From: Paludibaculum fermentans_A
Lineage (GTDB): Bacteria > Acidobacteriota > Terriglobia > Bryobacterales > Bryobacteraceae
Assembly (NCBI RefSeq): GCF_051172195.1
Contig: NZ_JBPJAQ010000001.1
Span: forward strand, 1,302,001-1,366,000
DNA length: 64,000 nt
Direction: 5' to 3'
The notes under the pieces were generated by a model, which made no database searches, had not been told where the DNA came from, and saw nothing but the letters and a program-made list of their open reading frames with translations. Positions 42,660 to 51,694 of this stretch are shown here, piece after piece (position 1 is the first letter of the stretch; every line of letters starts with the position of its first letter). The position numbers and the translations under genes were made by a program.

Positions 42660-43316
42660 ATGGGGTCTTTGACTGAGAATCTATGGTTGGACGTTTCGCT
42701 ATGGTCAGCGGACCTCGCCAACCTGCAGCAGGAAGTTGCCCGGATGGAGCCATTTGCGGACTCCTTTCACCTGGACGCCTGTGACGGGCATTACGCCCCG
42801 TCCCTGTTGTTCTTTCCTGACCTCGTGGCCCGGATTCGGGAACTGACGCGGGTCCCCTTTCACCTGCATCTGATGGCGACACGGCCGATGGATCTGCTGG
42901 ACGCATTTCTGGATGCCGGGGTGGACCGGGTGACGGTCCCGATTGAGATTGGCAAACGAGTCTGGCAGGTGCTGGAGCGGGTGCAATCCCGAGGCAAGGC
43001 TGGCGGTATCTCGTTTGAGCTGGACACTCCGGTGGAACTCGTCAGACCTTTCAAAACAAAGGTAGATACCGTAGTTCTAATGGGTACGGCAATGGGCGTG
43101 AAGGGTTGCGGGTTGGACGAGCGGGCGTGCGACCGGGTGACGGCGATGAAGTCCCTGATCGACGAAACCCCCATCCGCCTGGTGGCCGATGGGGGTATTC
43201 GTCAGGAGACGGCGCCATTGCTGCGGGCGTCCGGAGCCGATGGGCTGGTCCCCGGATCCCTGATGTACAAAGCGGCGGACCTGGCGTCCACCGCCCAATG
43301 GCTCAAATCATTGTGA
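42660..43316 (+). CDS. Ribulose-phosphate 3-epimerase family protein
   Basis: 218 residues. The TIM-barrel signature pieces are present: LDVSLWSADLANLQQEV, the catalytic-type segment FHLDACDGHYAPSLLF, FHLHLMATRP, GVDRVTVPIE and the phosphate-binding end IRLVADGGIRQETAPLL. Rpe interconverts ribulose-5-P and xylulose-5-P; allulose- and other ketose-phosphate epimerases share the fold. Divergence at the first strand (S-L-W-S-A-D) leaves the substrate open. It is divergent from the PpiC gene with a 20-base gap. Confidence 0.85.
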   Translation: MGSLTENLWLDVSLWSADLANLQQEVARMEPFADSFHLDACDGHYAPSLLFFPDLVARIRELTRVPFHLHLMATRPMDLLDAFLDAGVDRVTVPIEIGKRVWQVLERVQSRGKAGGISFELDTPVELVRPFKTKVDTVVLMGTAMGVKGCGLDERACDRVTAMKSLIDETPIRLVADGGIRQETAPLLRASGADGLVPGSLMYKAADLASTAQWLKSL

Positions 43317-44735
43317 GATCGGCATGGGTCCGAACGCCGGGGCAGCCATGCCGGCTTCATCCCGCAGGTTGACATAGGGATCACGGCCCACGCCGTAGCG
43401 CAGCGTGGCGCCTTCCGGCAGTTTGCCGCCGAATAGCAACTCCACCACGTTCGGATCGTCGGCACTGACGCGCTGCCTGTAAATGACTGGAGCAAAAGCG
43501 CCGGCGGCATCGTGGACGCTGAAGCCGTAGAGGCGGCCTGCGTGTTTCAGGCGGCCGTTCACTTCGGCGAAGTCCACGCGGATGATGCCGTCCTTCGCGC
43601 GGGCGGAGACAGGACGGGGCCCCTTGCGGGTTTCGCCGGTGGCCAGATTGGCGAGGCGGTGGCCCAGCAGCGGCTGGTCGGAGGTGCCGACGTGGATGCC
43701 GTCGTCGAGTTCGCAATCCACACAGGTGACCATGCCGACGTTGGGGATCTTCGACTCGAGCTTGAGCTGCAGGTCCTGGATCTGATTCCACTCATTCTGA
43801 TTGGTCAAGTTGGTATGGCGGCCGATCTGGACGTAGTAGAACGGTAAGTCGGGCTGGTTGAAGTCCTTGCGGACGGCGGCGATCAGGTTGGTGAACTTTT
43901 CGGCGAAGAGCGGCGCGGCCGTGGGGGAGGCGTCGGATTCGCCCTGATACCAAAGCAGCCCTTTGATCTTGCCGCCGGCCAACTGGAAGCGGCGCACCAT
44001 GCCGCCGTAGAGGGAGTCGCCGCCCTTATCCTTCAGTGCGGGATTCCACTGTTCCATGGAAGTTCCGCCGTGGGCGCACGGGACGAGGCCGATGGGCACT
44101 CCGGTGCGCCGGACCATTTCCAGCGCGAACGGCAGCCCCGGGCCGGCGCCCTTTTTGCGGTTGGCGATCCACTTCGCCAGGGCCTCGCCTTCGAGTTTCT
44201 CGGGTTGGCGCTGGGCATTGACGCGCCAATGGACGCGGTCGTTGGAATCGGGCAGGCGGTGCAGCGGATCGGTGGCGGTGACCCAGATGTCGGTCATATC
44301 CAGGGAGTTGACCTGCGCGCTGGGCAGCGGCGTGTTCTCGAGGTTGCCGACGCCTTCCATATTGGACTGGCCGGCCAGGAGCCAGAGGTCGCCGACGAGG
44401 AGATTGGAGACGGCGGTGACGGGTCCGCCGGCCACGCGCAATTCCAGGCGGTACGGGCCGCCGGTGGGGACATTGGGGAGTTCGGCGGTGAAGGCGGTGG
44501 CGGTGGCTTTGCCGGAGGGTTTCCAGTCGAGGTCTTTGGCGGGCAGGCCGGCGGCGACCAGGCGGGCTTCGACGGCTTTTCCGGCAGCACCCTGGGCGGA
44601 GCCTTCGACGTGAATGGCGGCGGTATTGCCGGGACCGCGCTGGTAGACCTGGTATTCGGCGGCTCCTTTGGTGATTTGGAGGGTTTGCGCGGCCAGGGGC
44701 AGGGCCAGCAATAGACAGGACAGCAGGATACGCAT
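43308..44735 (-). CDS. Sialate O-acetylesterase-type SGNH esterase
   Basis: 475 residues, Sec signal peptide (LLSCLLLALPLAAQ). SGNH/GDSL blocks are visible: LLAGQSNMEG (nucleophile Ser in GQSNM, 122-126), GLLWYQGESDA, and the C-terminal DDGIHVGTSDQPLLGHR supplying Asp/His. Family members remove O-acetyl groups from sialic acids or xylan/pectin-type polysaccharides. A GGAGATT Shine-Dalgarno-like stretch precedes the ATG. It overlaps the convergent epimerase gene by 9 bases and is probably monocistronic. Confidence 0.87.
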   Translation of the reverse strand: MRILLSCLLLALPLAAQTLQITKGAAEYQVYQRGPGNTAAIHVEGSAQGAAGKAVEARLVAAGLPAKDLDWKPSGKATATAFTAELPNVPTGGPYRLELRVAGGPVTAVSNLLVGDLWLLAGQSNMEGVGNLENTPLPSAQVNSLDMTDIWVTATDPLHRLPDSNDRVHWRVNAQRQPEKLEGEALAKWIANRKKGAGPGLPFALEMVRRTGVPIGLVPCAHGGTSMEQWNPALKDKGGDSLYGGMVRRFQLAGGKIKGLLWYQGESDASPTAAPLFAEKFTNLIAAVRKDFNQPDLPFYYVQIGRHTNLTNQNEWNQIQDLQLKLESKIPNVGMVTCVDCELDDGIHVGTSDQPLLGHRLANLATGETRKGPRPVSARAKDGIIRVDFAEVNGRLKHAGRLYGFSVHDAAGAFAPVIYRQRVSADDPNVVELLFGGKLPEGATLRYGVGRDPYVNLRDEAGMAAPAFGPMPISQ

Positions 44736-44952
44736 AGGGGAATCTCCGAAGGATGATTGTATCGGAGTGGGCGGTCAGTCTTCTCAAGGTTGGTTCGTGG
44801 CTATCTTGTGTACCGTTCAAAGGGGATGTGGCTGCACCGTCGCGCTGCTTCTCGTTCCAAGTGCCTGGCAGCGCTTCCGGACTCCGTGAACCGATTACAA
44901 ATTTGCGTGAACGAACCCGCAGATCGGTCCGCCGGAAGGGGTGCTCCGGGGA

Positions 44953-44958
44953 TATAAT
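44953..44958 (+). promoter_or_regulatory. Consensus -10 hexamer next to the start codon
   Basis: TATAAT ends 6 bases before the ATG at 44965, placing the predicted +1 on or next to the start codon. No good -35 is seen in the GC-rich stretch upstream. This supports the start choice and a leaderless message. Confidence 0.55.
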
Positions 44959-44964
44959 TCCTGC

Positions 44965-46179
44965 ATGCCAAGTCAGACTCACGCGCGGCGAGCGTTCCTG
45001 CGCTCCGCCGGCCAGGCTGCGATCGCCTGGTCGGCTCTCTCCTATTCCCGGATCCTGGGCGCCAACGACAAGATCAACATGGGCCTCATCGGCGCCGGCG
45101 AGCGCGGCCGCGGCGTGATGAGCAACTTCCTGAAGACCGGCGACACGAACCTGGTGGCGGCGTGTGATGTTTACGCCGAGATGATCGACCGGGCGCAGAG
45201 GATGGCGCCGGGCGCGAAGGGCTTCAAGGATCACCGCCAACTGCTGGAAGAGAAGGGCATCGACGCGGTTCTGATCGCCACGCCCGACCACTGGCACTCG
45301 ACTGTAGCCATCGATGCGTTGAACGCAGGCAAGGACGTTTATGTCGAAAAGCCGCTGACGCTGCGGATGGAAGAAGGTCCGCTGATTGTGAAGGCGGCGC
45401 GGGTGAACAACCGGGTATGCCAGGTGGGCCTGCAGCAGCGCTCCGGCGCGCATTATATCGAGGCGAAGAAGAAGTATATCGACGAAGGCGTGCTGGGCAA
45501 GATCTCGCTGGTGCGCACATGGTGGCACGGGAACGGCTACCACCTGCGGAAGGCTCCGCCGTCGCTGGCGACGCTGCCGTCGAACCTGGATTGGGCGCGG
45601 TTCCTGGGTCCGGTGAAGTGGCGCGACTGGGATCCCCAGCAGTTCTGGAACTGGCGCGCGTACCTCGATTTCGGCGGCGGCCAGGTGACCGACCTGATGA
45701 CGCACTGGATCGACGTGGTGCACATGTTCATGGGCACCGACGCGCCGACCTCCGGCGTGGCCGCGGGCGGCGTGTACTGCTATAAGGACGGCCGCACGGC
45801 TCCGGATACGATCAATGTCCTGCTGGAGTATGGCAACGAGTTCACGGCGACGTTCGAAGCCACCCTGGCGCCGGGTATCCGCGGCGAGGGTATCGAGTTC
45901 TGCGGCACGAAGGGCAAACTGTACATCGACCGGCGGCGGTATGAGTACACCAGTGCGGAGCGTGGAGCGAAGCCGGTGGAAGTGATGGGGCCGAAATATG
46001 ACTTCACCTTGGACCATGTGAAGAACTTCCTGGAGTGTTGCAAGACGCGGCAGCGGCCCAACTGCGATGTGTACACGGGACACCGTTCCGCGATGGCCTC
46101 ACACCTGGGCAACATCAGCTATGTGCAGAAGAGGCGGCTGAACTTCGATCCGCTGCGGGAAGAGATTCTTCCGCTCTAA
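44965..46179 (+). CDS. Tat-exported Gfo/Idh/MocA family oxidoreductase
   Basis: 404 residues from the ATG at 44965. Twin-arginine signal RRAFLRSAGQAAIAWSALS; Rossmann motif NMGLIGAGERGRGV; the family's EKP motif (VEKPLTLRME); and a C-terminal domain with the dehydrogenase-like MTHWIDVVHMF. It should act on a sugar or glycoside in the periplasm with tightly bound NAD(P). It belongs to a different branch from the oxidoreductase at 8884-10317, which has CEKS. It is preceded by a -10 at the start codon and followed 106 bases later by the MASE1 kinase gene. Confidence 0.9.
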   Translation: MPSQTHARRAFLRSAGQAAIAWSALSYSRILGANDKINMGLIGAGERGRGVMSNFLKTGDTNLVAACDVYAEMIDRAQRMAPGAKGFKDHRQLLEEKGIDAVLIATPDHWHSTVAIDALNAGKDVYVEKPLTLRMEEGPLIVKAARVNNRVCQVGLQQRSGAHYIEAKKKYIDEGVLGKISLVRTWWHGNGYHLRKAPPSLATLPSNLDWARFLGPVKWRDWDPQQFWNWRAYLDFGGGQVTDLMTHWIDVVHMFMGTDAPTSGVAAGGVYCYKDGRTAPDTINVLLEYGNEFTATFEATLAPGIRGEGIEFCGTKGKLYIDRRRYEYTSAERGAKPVEVMGPKYDFTLDHVKNFLECCKTRQRPNCDVYTGHRSAMASHLGNISYVQKRRLNFDPLREEILPL

Positions 46180-46219
46180 GCAACGGAAACCGGCAGCTTC
46201 GGGTATCATGATCCGAACG

Positions 46220-46254
46220 GCACACCGGGGCGCTTATCTGGCGTTCCGGTGTGC
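46220..46254 (+). promoter_or_regulatory. Inverted repeat in the leader of the MASE1 kinase gene
   Basis: GCACACCGG (46220-46228) pairs with CCGGTGTGC (46246-46254). A -10-like TATCAT at 46204-46209 would start transcription just before it, so the repeat would form a hairpin near the 5' end of a ~70-base leader. It has no T-run, which argues against a terminator. Confidence 0.35.
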
Positions 46255-46285
46255 AGATTCCGCTGAAGCAGCCGATTGAACCGTT

Positions 46286-48784
46286 GTGAGTCATCCTGAG
46301 CCAGCGTCCGCGAGTAAACCGGATCCTGCGGCCCACGGCAATTGGGCGCCAGTGCCGGTGTGGATGTTGTTCCAATGTGGCCTGTGGCGCCAACGGCCCG
46401 CGTTGCTACTGCTGGCTGGATGCGTGGTGCTCACCGGATTGTGTTGGGTGTATGGCCTGCATGTGAGCGCGGTGCCGTTCAACCGGGTAGAGGTTGGCAC
46501 CTGGCCCATCTCGGTTTTCCCTCCCCTGGCGCTGGGCATCGTGCTGATGTTCTGGTTTGGGTTGGAGTATGCCGTACTGCCGGTGATTGCGGCCTGTGCG
46601 GGCATCGGCCTGGCGGTGCACCTGCCGCTGCGCTGGTTGGCTCCCTTCGGCCTGACGGATGCGGCGGCGCTGACGATTCTGGCTATTGTCTACCGCCTGA
46701 GCGGACTCCCTTACCAATTCACCAATACAGCCGCGCGACTGGGCTATTTCATGAGCGCGCTGCTGTGCACACTGGTCGCTTCCTCGGGTTCGTTCTTTCT
46801 CAGCCAGTTGACCGATGCGCAGGCCCAGGTGACGCTGGCGCAGTGGGAGGCGTGGTGGCTGGGTTCGCTGATCGATGCGGCGGCGGCGGCGCTGATCCTG
46901 TATACCTGTTCGCCCGCGGTGGAGCGCTGGAAGCAGCGCAGCTTCGGCGTCCTGAACCGGGCGCCTGTCTCCTCGCGCACCGTGTTTGCGGGTGTACTGG
47001 CCGGCGCGGTGATTCTGGCGGTGATTGTCTTCGGAGTCACCGATATGATGTGGCAACGGTTAGAGGCCACATTTCACTCGGGCTCGGCTGAACGGATCGG
47101 GCGCAACCTGCAGGTGCTCAGCCTACTGTGGACGTTGATGAGCAGGGTGACCATGTCGCTGATCCTCGCGCTGTGCGGAGGAGGCATCGTTCTAGCCTGG
47201 AAGTGGAATCAGGACCTGCAGCGCGAAGCCAGCCGCCGGGTACGCGAAGTGGACGAGATGGAGCGGCGCTTTCGCACTACGTTCGCCGAGGCGCCGCTGG
47301 GCATAGCGCATGTCTGGCCGACGGGCCGGTTCATCCTCGCGAATAACAAGTTCTGCGAGATCTTCGGCTATCCATGGGAAGAACTGCGGGAGATGAATTA
47401 TCTCGACATCGTGGATCCGAAGGAGCACGGGGTCGCGAGGCAGAGGGCGTTTGATCTGGTGATGGGCGAGAGGCGCCATCACGATTTTGAGCGTGCCTTC
47501 GTGGCTAAGAACGGGGAGGCGGTATGGGCGCGGGCGCGGATCTCCATCGCCCTGACCACGGACGGGCAACCGGACTACTGCATCGTGCTTCTGGAAGATA
47601 TCCGGCAGCGCAAGGAGATGGAGGAGCAGATCCGCCAGACCAGCAAGATGGAGGCGGTGGGGCGCCTGGCCGGCGGGGTGGCACACGACTTCAACAATCT
47701 GCTGACGGCGATTCTCGGGTTCAATGAGATTGCCAGGAATCAAGCGGGGCGCGGGCAGTCCCCTGCCTCCTCGCTGGAGCAGGTGAGAAAGGCCGCCGAG
47801 CGGGCCGCTGAATTGACGCGCCAGTTGCTCACCTTCAGCCGGCGGCAGATTACGCAGCCCCGGCTGCTTGACCTGAATGTGGAAATTCGGGAGACGCTGC
47901 AATTGCTGCCGCCGCTGCTGGGAGCGCGTATTGAGGTCAACTTCCAACCGGGCAGCGAACTGCCGGTGATCCTGGCGGATCCGAGCCAGATCTCACAGAT
48001 TCTGGTGAATCTGGCGGCGAACGCAAAGGACGCGATGCCGGGTGGCGGACGGATTCTGATTAGCACCTATCTCTCCAAGTTTGAGAGCGGGCAAACGGGC
48101 GAGCTCACCGGCCTGCTGCCGGGTACGCATGTGACATTGGAGTTCCGGGATTCCGGCGAGGGAATCGCGAACGAGCTGCTGCCGAAGATCTTCGAACCCT
48201 TTTTCACTACCAAAGAAACGGGCCGCGGTACCGGACTGGGCTTGGCCACTGTCTACGGGATCGTGCGGCAGAACCAGGGCGCGATCGAAGTGCGCAGCGA
48301 ACCGGGCCAAGGCACCCAATTCGTGATCCATTTTCCGGCCCGGACCGGCCCGGCAAAGCGGATTGATCAAGCGGTGACTGCGCCAGTGGAGACCGGCGCG
48401 GGCGCAAGGATACTACTGGTGGAGGATGAGCAGGCGGTACGCGAGTTTCTGGCGACGGCGCTGGAGCGATCGGGTTTTCACGTGCAACCGGCAGCGTCGG
48501 GCGCCGCGGCGCTGGAGCTTTTCGCGGGGCGGCCGTTCGATCTGGTGCTGACAGACGTTGTGATGCCGCATATGACCGGAGTCGAAATGGTGGCCAGGAT
48601 GCGTGCGGTACAGCCCGAGATTCCGGTATTGTTTATGTCCGGCTACAGTCACGAGACGCGCGTCGAGGCGCTGCCGGGGCGGTTCATTCCCAAGCCCTTC
48701 ACGATTGATGCGTTGATTGATGAGATGCGAGCAGCGATTGCCGGTGTTCCGGCGTCATCTTCTCCGCGGCATAGCGCAGGGTGA
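46286..48784 (+). CDS. MASE1-PAS hybrid sensor histidine kinase
   Basis: 832 residues, GTG start. Order: about eight membrane helices (~36-310) of MASE1 type, PAS domain (~326-445, LGIAHVWPTGRFILANNKF), HisKA with His467 in GGVAHDFNNLLTAILGF, HATPase_c with NLAANAKDAMPGGG, DSGEGI and GTGLGLATVYGIV, then a receiver (~706-820) with Asp in LVLTDVVMP and the Lys of FIPKPF. All catalytic boxes are intact, in contrast to the hybrid kinase at 13030-14550. MASE1 domains are predicted integral-membrane sensors. The 3' end overlaps the convergent AlkD-like gene by 86 bases. Confidence 0.93.
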   Translation: MSHPEPASASKPDPAAHGNWAPVPVWMLFQCGLWRQRPALLLLAGCVVLTGLCWVYGLHVSAVPFNRVEVGTWPISVFPPLALGIVLMFWFGLEYAVLPVIAACAGIGLAVHLPLRWLAPFGLTDAAALTILAIVYRLSGLPYQFTNTAARLGYFMSALLCTLVASSGSFFLSQLTDAQAQVTLAQWEAWWLGSLIDAAAAALILYTCSPAVERWKQRSFGVLNRAPVSSRTVFAGVLAGAVILAVIVFGVTDMMWQRLEATFHSGSAERIGRNLQVLSLLWTLMSRVTMSLILALCGGGIVLAWKWNQDLQREASRRVREVDEMERRFRTTFAEAPLGIAHVWPTGRFILANNKFCEIFGYPWEELREMNYLDIVDPKEHGVARQRAFDLVMGERRHHDFERAFVAKNGEAVWARARISIALTTDGQPDYCIVLLEDIRQRKEMEEQIRQTSKMEAVGRLAGGVAHDFNNLLTAILGFNEIARNQAGRGQSPASSLEQVRKAAERAAELTRQLLTFSRRQITQPRLLDLNVEIRETLQLLPPLLGARIEVNFQPGSELPVILADPSQISQILVNLAANAKDAMPGGGRILISTYLSKFESGQTGELTGLLPGTHVTLEFRDSGEGIANELLPKIFEPFFTTKETGRGTGLGLATVYGIVRQNQGAIEVRSEPGQGTQFVIHFPARTGPAKRIDQAVTAPVETGAGARILLVEDEQAVREFLATALERSGFHVQPAASGAAALELFAGRPFDLVLTDVVMPHMTGVEMVARMRAVQPEIPVLFMSGYSHETRVEALPGRFIPKPFTIDALIDEMRAAIAGVPASSSPRHSAG

Positions 48785-49433
48785 GGCGGGTGGCGATTTC
48801 GCGATTCTCCAGCAGGAACGAGTGGGTCTCGCGCGGCCGTTTGGGGTAAGTCTCTTTCAACAACCAGCCGATACCTTTTTCCACCATGTCATCGCGGTCC
48901 GGCAGCAACAGGCTGGCGATCTCGAAGATGTAGGCGGTGTGGCGGCCAGCCTTAGCCTCCTGCAGCAAAGAGACGGCGGAAGCGCGGCGTTTCCAACGGT
49001 TTAAAGAGGTGGTCCAGGGCTTCAGTGCAAATCGCAGCTCGGGTTCGTTCTCGATGCAGGCGGCGAGCAGCCAGGAGGAGACTCCGTCGGTGTGGGCCCA
49101 GTTGTGGACATAGCGGTCGAGCCAGCGTTCGAAGAGTTGGAATTCGCAGGCTGTGCACTGCCGGGCGAAGCGGCGGTAGAGGTGGCAGGCGAGAGTTCCC
49201 GATTCGAGCTTGCCGGTTTCCCACAGGTGCTTCATAAGGGTATTGCGGCCGGCCAACGGCCAGTCCCTGATGACGGCATAGACCTCGCGGACCAGGGCGT
49301 TGAGATGCTGCGTGCGCACACCGTAGGTGTCGACCTCATGCTGGAAGAAGCGCCGCTGGCCGGTGGCGAAGCCGGGATCGGCCAGAGCCAGCATACGTTC
49401 GTGGATATGGTCGGAGAGGCCTTCCGGAGTCAT
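48699..49433 (-). CDS. DNA alkylation repair (AlkD-like) protein
   Basis: 244 residues. The all-helical HEAT-like pattern with QRRFFQHEVDTYGVRTQHLN, the central WAHTDGVSSWLL and the LKPWTTSLNRWKRRASAVSL and EKGIGWLLKETYPKRP segments matches the DNA_alkylation family (AlkC/AlkD), glycosylases that remove bulky alkylated bases. It is cytoplasmic. Its last 86 bases lie opposite the end of the MASE1 kinase gene, and its start is only 19 bases from the divergent radical SAM gene. Confidence 0.87.
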   Translation of the reverse strand: MTPEGLSDHIHERMLALADPGFATGQRRFFQHEVDTYGVRTQHLNALVREVYAVIRDWPLAGRNTLMKHLWETGKLESGTLACHLYRRFARQCTACEFQLFERWLDRYVHNWAHTDGVSSWLLAACIENEPELRFALKPWTTSLNRWKRRASAVSLLQEAKAGRHTAYIFEIASLLLPDRDDMVEKGIGWLLKETYPKRPRETHSFLLENREIATRLTLRYAAEKMTPEHRQSLLASHQSTHQS

Positions 49434-49452
49434 AGTGATACACTCCGAGCAT

Positions 49453-50667
49453 ATGACGCCTGGGAACCCCTTTGCGATCGTGAACGACAGTTATTCGACC
49501 GCGTCCATCCAGGGCCAGGCTCCGCGCATCACTTCGCTGCTGATCAAGCCGGCCTCAGCAGTTTGCAACCTCGATTGCTCGTACTGTTTCTATCTTGATC
49601 GCGATGCGGATCCGTACAAGGAATTGCCGGCGCGGCTGATGACTGACGATACGTTGGAGCGGTTGGTGGACAACTACCTGTTCTACTCCTACCCGGCGTC
49701 GACGTTCGCGTTTCAAGGTGGAGAGCCAACCTTGGCCGGTTTACCGTTCTTCCAGAAGCTGGTGAACCTGCAGCAGCGTCATGGCCGCAACGGGCAGTCG
49801 GTGTCGAATGCGCTGCAAACCAACGGCGTGCTGCTCGACAAGGATTGGGGGCAGCTCTTCCGCGAGTACAAATTCCTGATCGGCATTTCGCTGGACGGCC
49901 CGGAAGAGGTGAACGACCTCTACCGCTTCAACAAGGCGGGCCATGGCACGTGGAAGAACGTGATGCGCGGCGTGGAGGCGATGCAGAAGGAGAAGGTGGA
50001 TTTCAACGTACTGTGCGTGCTGAGCCAGTCGAACGTGCACAAGCCGCGGGAGATCTATAAGTTTTACCGGTCGTTGGGCATCGACTACATGCAGTTCATT
50101 CCGCTGGCCGAGTTTGATGCCGAGGGCAAGCCGTTCCCCTTTACGATCACTCCGGAGGAGTACGGCCGATTTATGTGCGAGATCTTCGACCTGTGGTGGC
50201 CGGAGCGGCGCAGGATCCGTGTGCGGTTTTTCGACAATCTGGCGGAGTCGATCGCGGGGCAGAAGCCCGGCAGTTGTACGATGCACGAGACGTGCGACAG
50301 CTATGTAGTGGTGGAATACAACGGCGACGTGTATCCGTGCGACTTCTTCGTCGAGTCGTCGTGGAAGCTGGGGAATGTGAATCTGGATTCGTTCCCGGAG
50401 ATCGCGCGGCGGCAGAAGCGCTATTCGTTCGCGGTGAAAAAGACGCTGGCGCATCCGGAGTGCCAGGTGTGTGAGTTCCAGACGATCTGTCACGGTGGAT
50501 GTCCCAAGACGCGGCACGGGGTGAACCGGCGGTTTGAGGACCTGGATTATTTCTGCCAGGCGTACAAGATGATTTTCAGCAAAGCGGTGGGACCGCTGCG
50601 CAAGGATGTGGAGAAGCTGCTGGGGCGCAGCGCGGAACTGGCGCCGCACTCGATCAGTCCCTACTGA
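49453..50667 (+). CDS. anSME-type radical SAM/SPASM enzyme
   Basis: 404 residues from the ATG at 49453. The radical SAM cluster is Cys38-x3-Cys42-x2-Cys45 (VCNLDCSYCFYLD); FAFQGGEPTLAGLPFF and SLDGPEEVNDLYR are the usual SAM and substrate segments. The C-terminal SPASM region has cysteines in CTMHETCDSY, VYPCDFF, CQVCEFQTICHGGC for two more Fe-S clusters. This layout is that of anaerobic sulfatase-maturating enzymes, which convert Cys or Ser of sulfatases to formylglycine. No sulfatase is in the window. TACACT (49439-49444) ends 8 bases before the ATG. Confidence 0.9.
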   Translation: MTPGNPFAIVNDSYSTASIQGQAPRITSLLIKPASAVCNLDCSYCFYLDRDADPYKELPARLMTDDTLERLVDNYLFYSYPASTFAFQGGEPTLAGLPFFQKLVNLQQRHGRNGQSVSNALQTNGVLLDKDWGQLFREYKFLIGISLDGPEEVNDLYRFNKAGHGTWKNVMRGVEAMQKEKVDFNVLCVLSQSNVHKPREIYKFYRSLGIDYMQFIPLAEFDAEGKPFPFTITPEEYGRFMCEIFDLWWPERRRIRVRFFDNLAESIAGQKPGSCTMHETCDSYVVVEYNGDVYPCDFFVESSWKLGNVNLDSFPEIARRQKRYSFAVKKTLAHPECQVCEFQTICHGGCPKTRHGVNRRFEDLDYFCQAYKMIFSKAVGPLRKDVEKLLGRSAELAPHSISPY

Positions 50668-50679
50668 GAGAGCTGTCAG

Positions 50680-51576
50680 CTACTTCACTGCTGGCAGCAA
50701 TCCGAGACCCCGCATCCACGACTCCGCCAGCTTCGGCCAGCCGGTTACCGGCAACTCTGTGGGACGCAAGCCGTAACCATGGCCGCCCTTTGCGAACAGG
50801 TGCATTTCGGCGGGCACGTGGGCGTTCTTTAGCGCCAGGTAGTACACGAGACTGTTTTCGACTCGCACACCGTCGTCCTCGGCTTGAACGAGGAAGGTCG
50901 GGGGCGTGTTGGCCGTGACGGGCGTCTCTTCAGCCAGTTTGTCCCCCTGCTCCTTCACTGCGAGGTAGGCGGGGTAGATCAAAACGGAGAAGTCGGGCCG
51001 GCTGCTCACCTGATCGGCCGCGTCTACGGTTTCGTAGCTGCGCCGCTCGAATTGAGTGCTGGCGAGGGCCGCCAGATGTCCCCCGGCGGAGAAGCCCAGG
51101 ACGCCGATCTTCCTGGGGTCGAGCTGCAGTTCGACGGCGCGCGAGCGGACGATGCCGACGGCGCGTTGCGCGTCCTGCAGCGGCGCTGCCCAGCGCGGGC
51201 CACCTTTGCGGGCGGGCACGCGATATTTCAGCAGGATGCCGGTGACCCCAATGGAATTGAGCCACTCACATACCTCAGTACCCTCGAGGTCAAGGGCCAG
51301 GATGTTGTACCCGCCGCCAGGAAAAACAACCACGGCGGCTCCGGAATTCAAGCGCTTCGGGGCAGGATAAACCGTGATGGCTGGCTCACTTACGTTGCCC
51401 AGGCGGATGAGGCGGCGGCCGGCGACGAGGTCTCCGTCTGCTTTCGTTGTGTCTGCTTCCGGGGCGATATCGCCTTTCTCACCGGGCGCGCCCTTAGGCC
51501 AGATCTTCTGGGCGGGTGGCTCCGCTGCATAGGCGATGGTACTGGCGATGATCAGGAACACAGTGAAAATGCGCAT
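50680..51576 (-). CDS. Exported alpha/beta hydrolase (carbohydrate acetyl esterase-like)
   Basis: 298 residues, signal peptide FTVFLIIASTIAYAAE. Oxyanion segment VVVFPGGGYNIL, nucleophile elbow VLGFSAGGHLAAL, Asp in AEDDGVR and His in GGHGYGLRP complete a Ser-Asp-His triad of the BD-FAE/esterase-lipase type. It probably removes acetyl or feruloyl groups from polysaccharides outside the cytoplasm. It is convergent with the radical SAM gene, with a 12-base gap. Confidence 0.85.
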   Translation of the reverse strand: MRIFTVFLIIASTIAYAAEPPAQKIWPKGAPGEKGDIAPEADTTKADGDLVAGRRLIRLGNVSEPAITVYPAPKRLNSGAAVVVFPGGGYNILALDLEGTEVCEWLNSIGVTGILLKYRVPARKGGPRWAAPLQDAQRAVGIVRSRAVELQLDPRKIGVLGFSAGGHLAALASTQFERRSYETVDAADQVSSRPDFSVLIYPAYLAVKEQGDKLAEETPVTANTPPTFLVQAEDDGVRVENSLVYYLALKNAHVPAEMHLFAKGGHGYGLRPTELPVTGWPKLAESWMRGLGLLPAVK

Positions 51577-51694
51577 GGTCGTAGGTATCCTTGCTGAGCC
51601 ACTATCGTATCCCTTGCTCTATCGCCCTGGGAGACGGGCGCCGATAGTTTTCGATAACCGGGGAACGGTCCCCTGGTGACATCCGCCTCTATTT

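Noticed and set aside
44026..46083. 685-codon minus-strand frame spanning two genes
   Set aside because: It runs antisense to the exported oxidoreductase and in another frame of the esterase; Arg/His/Pro-rich shadow translation.
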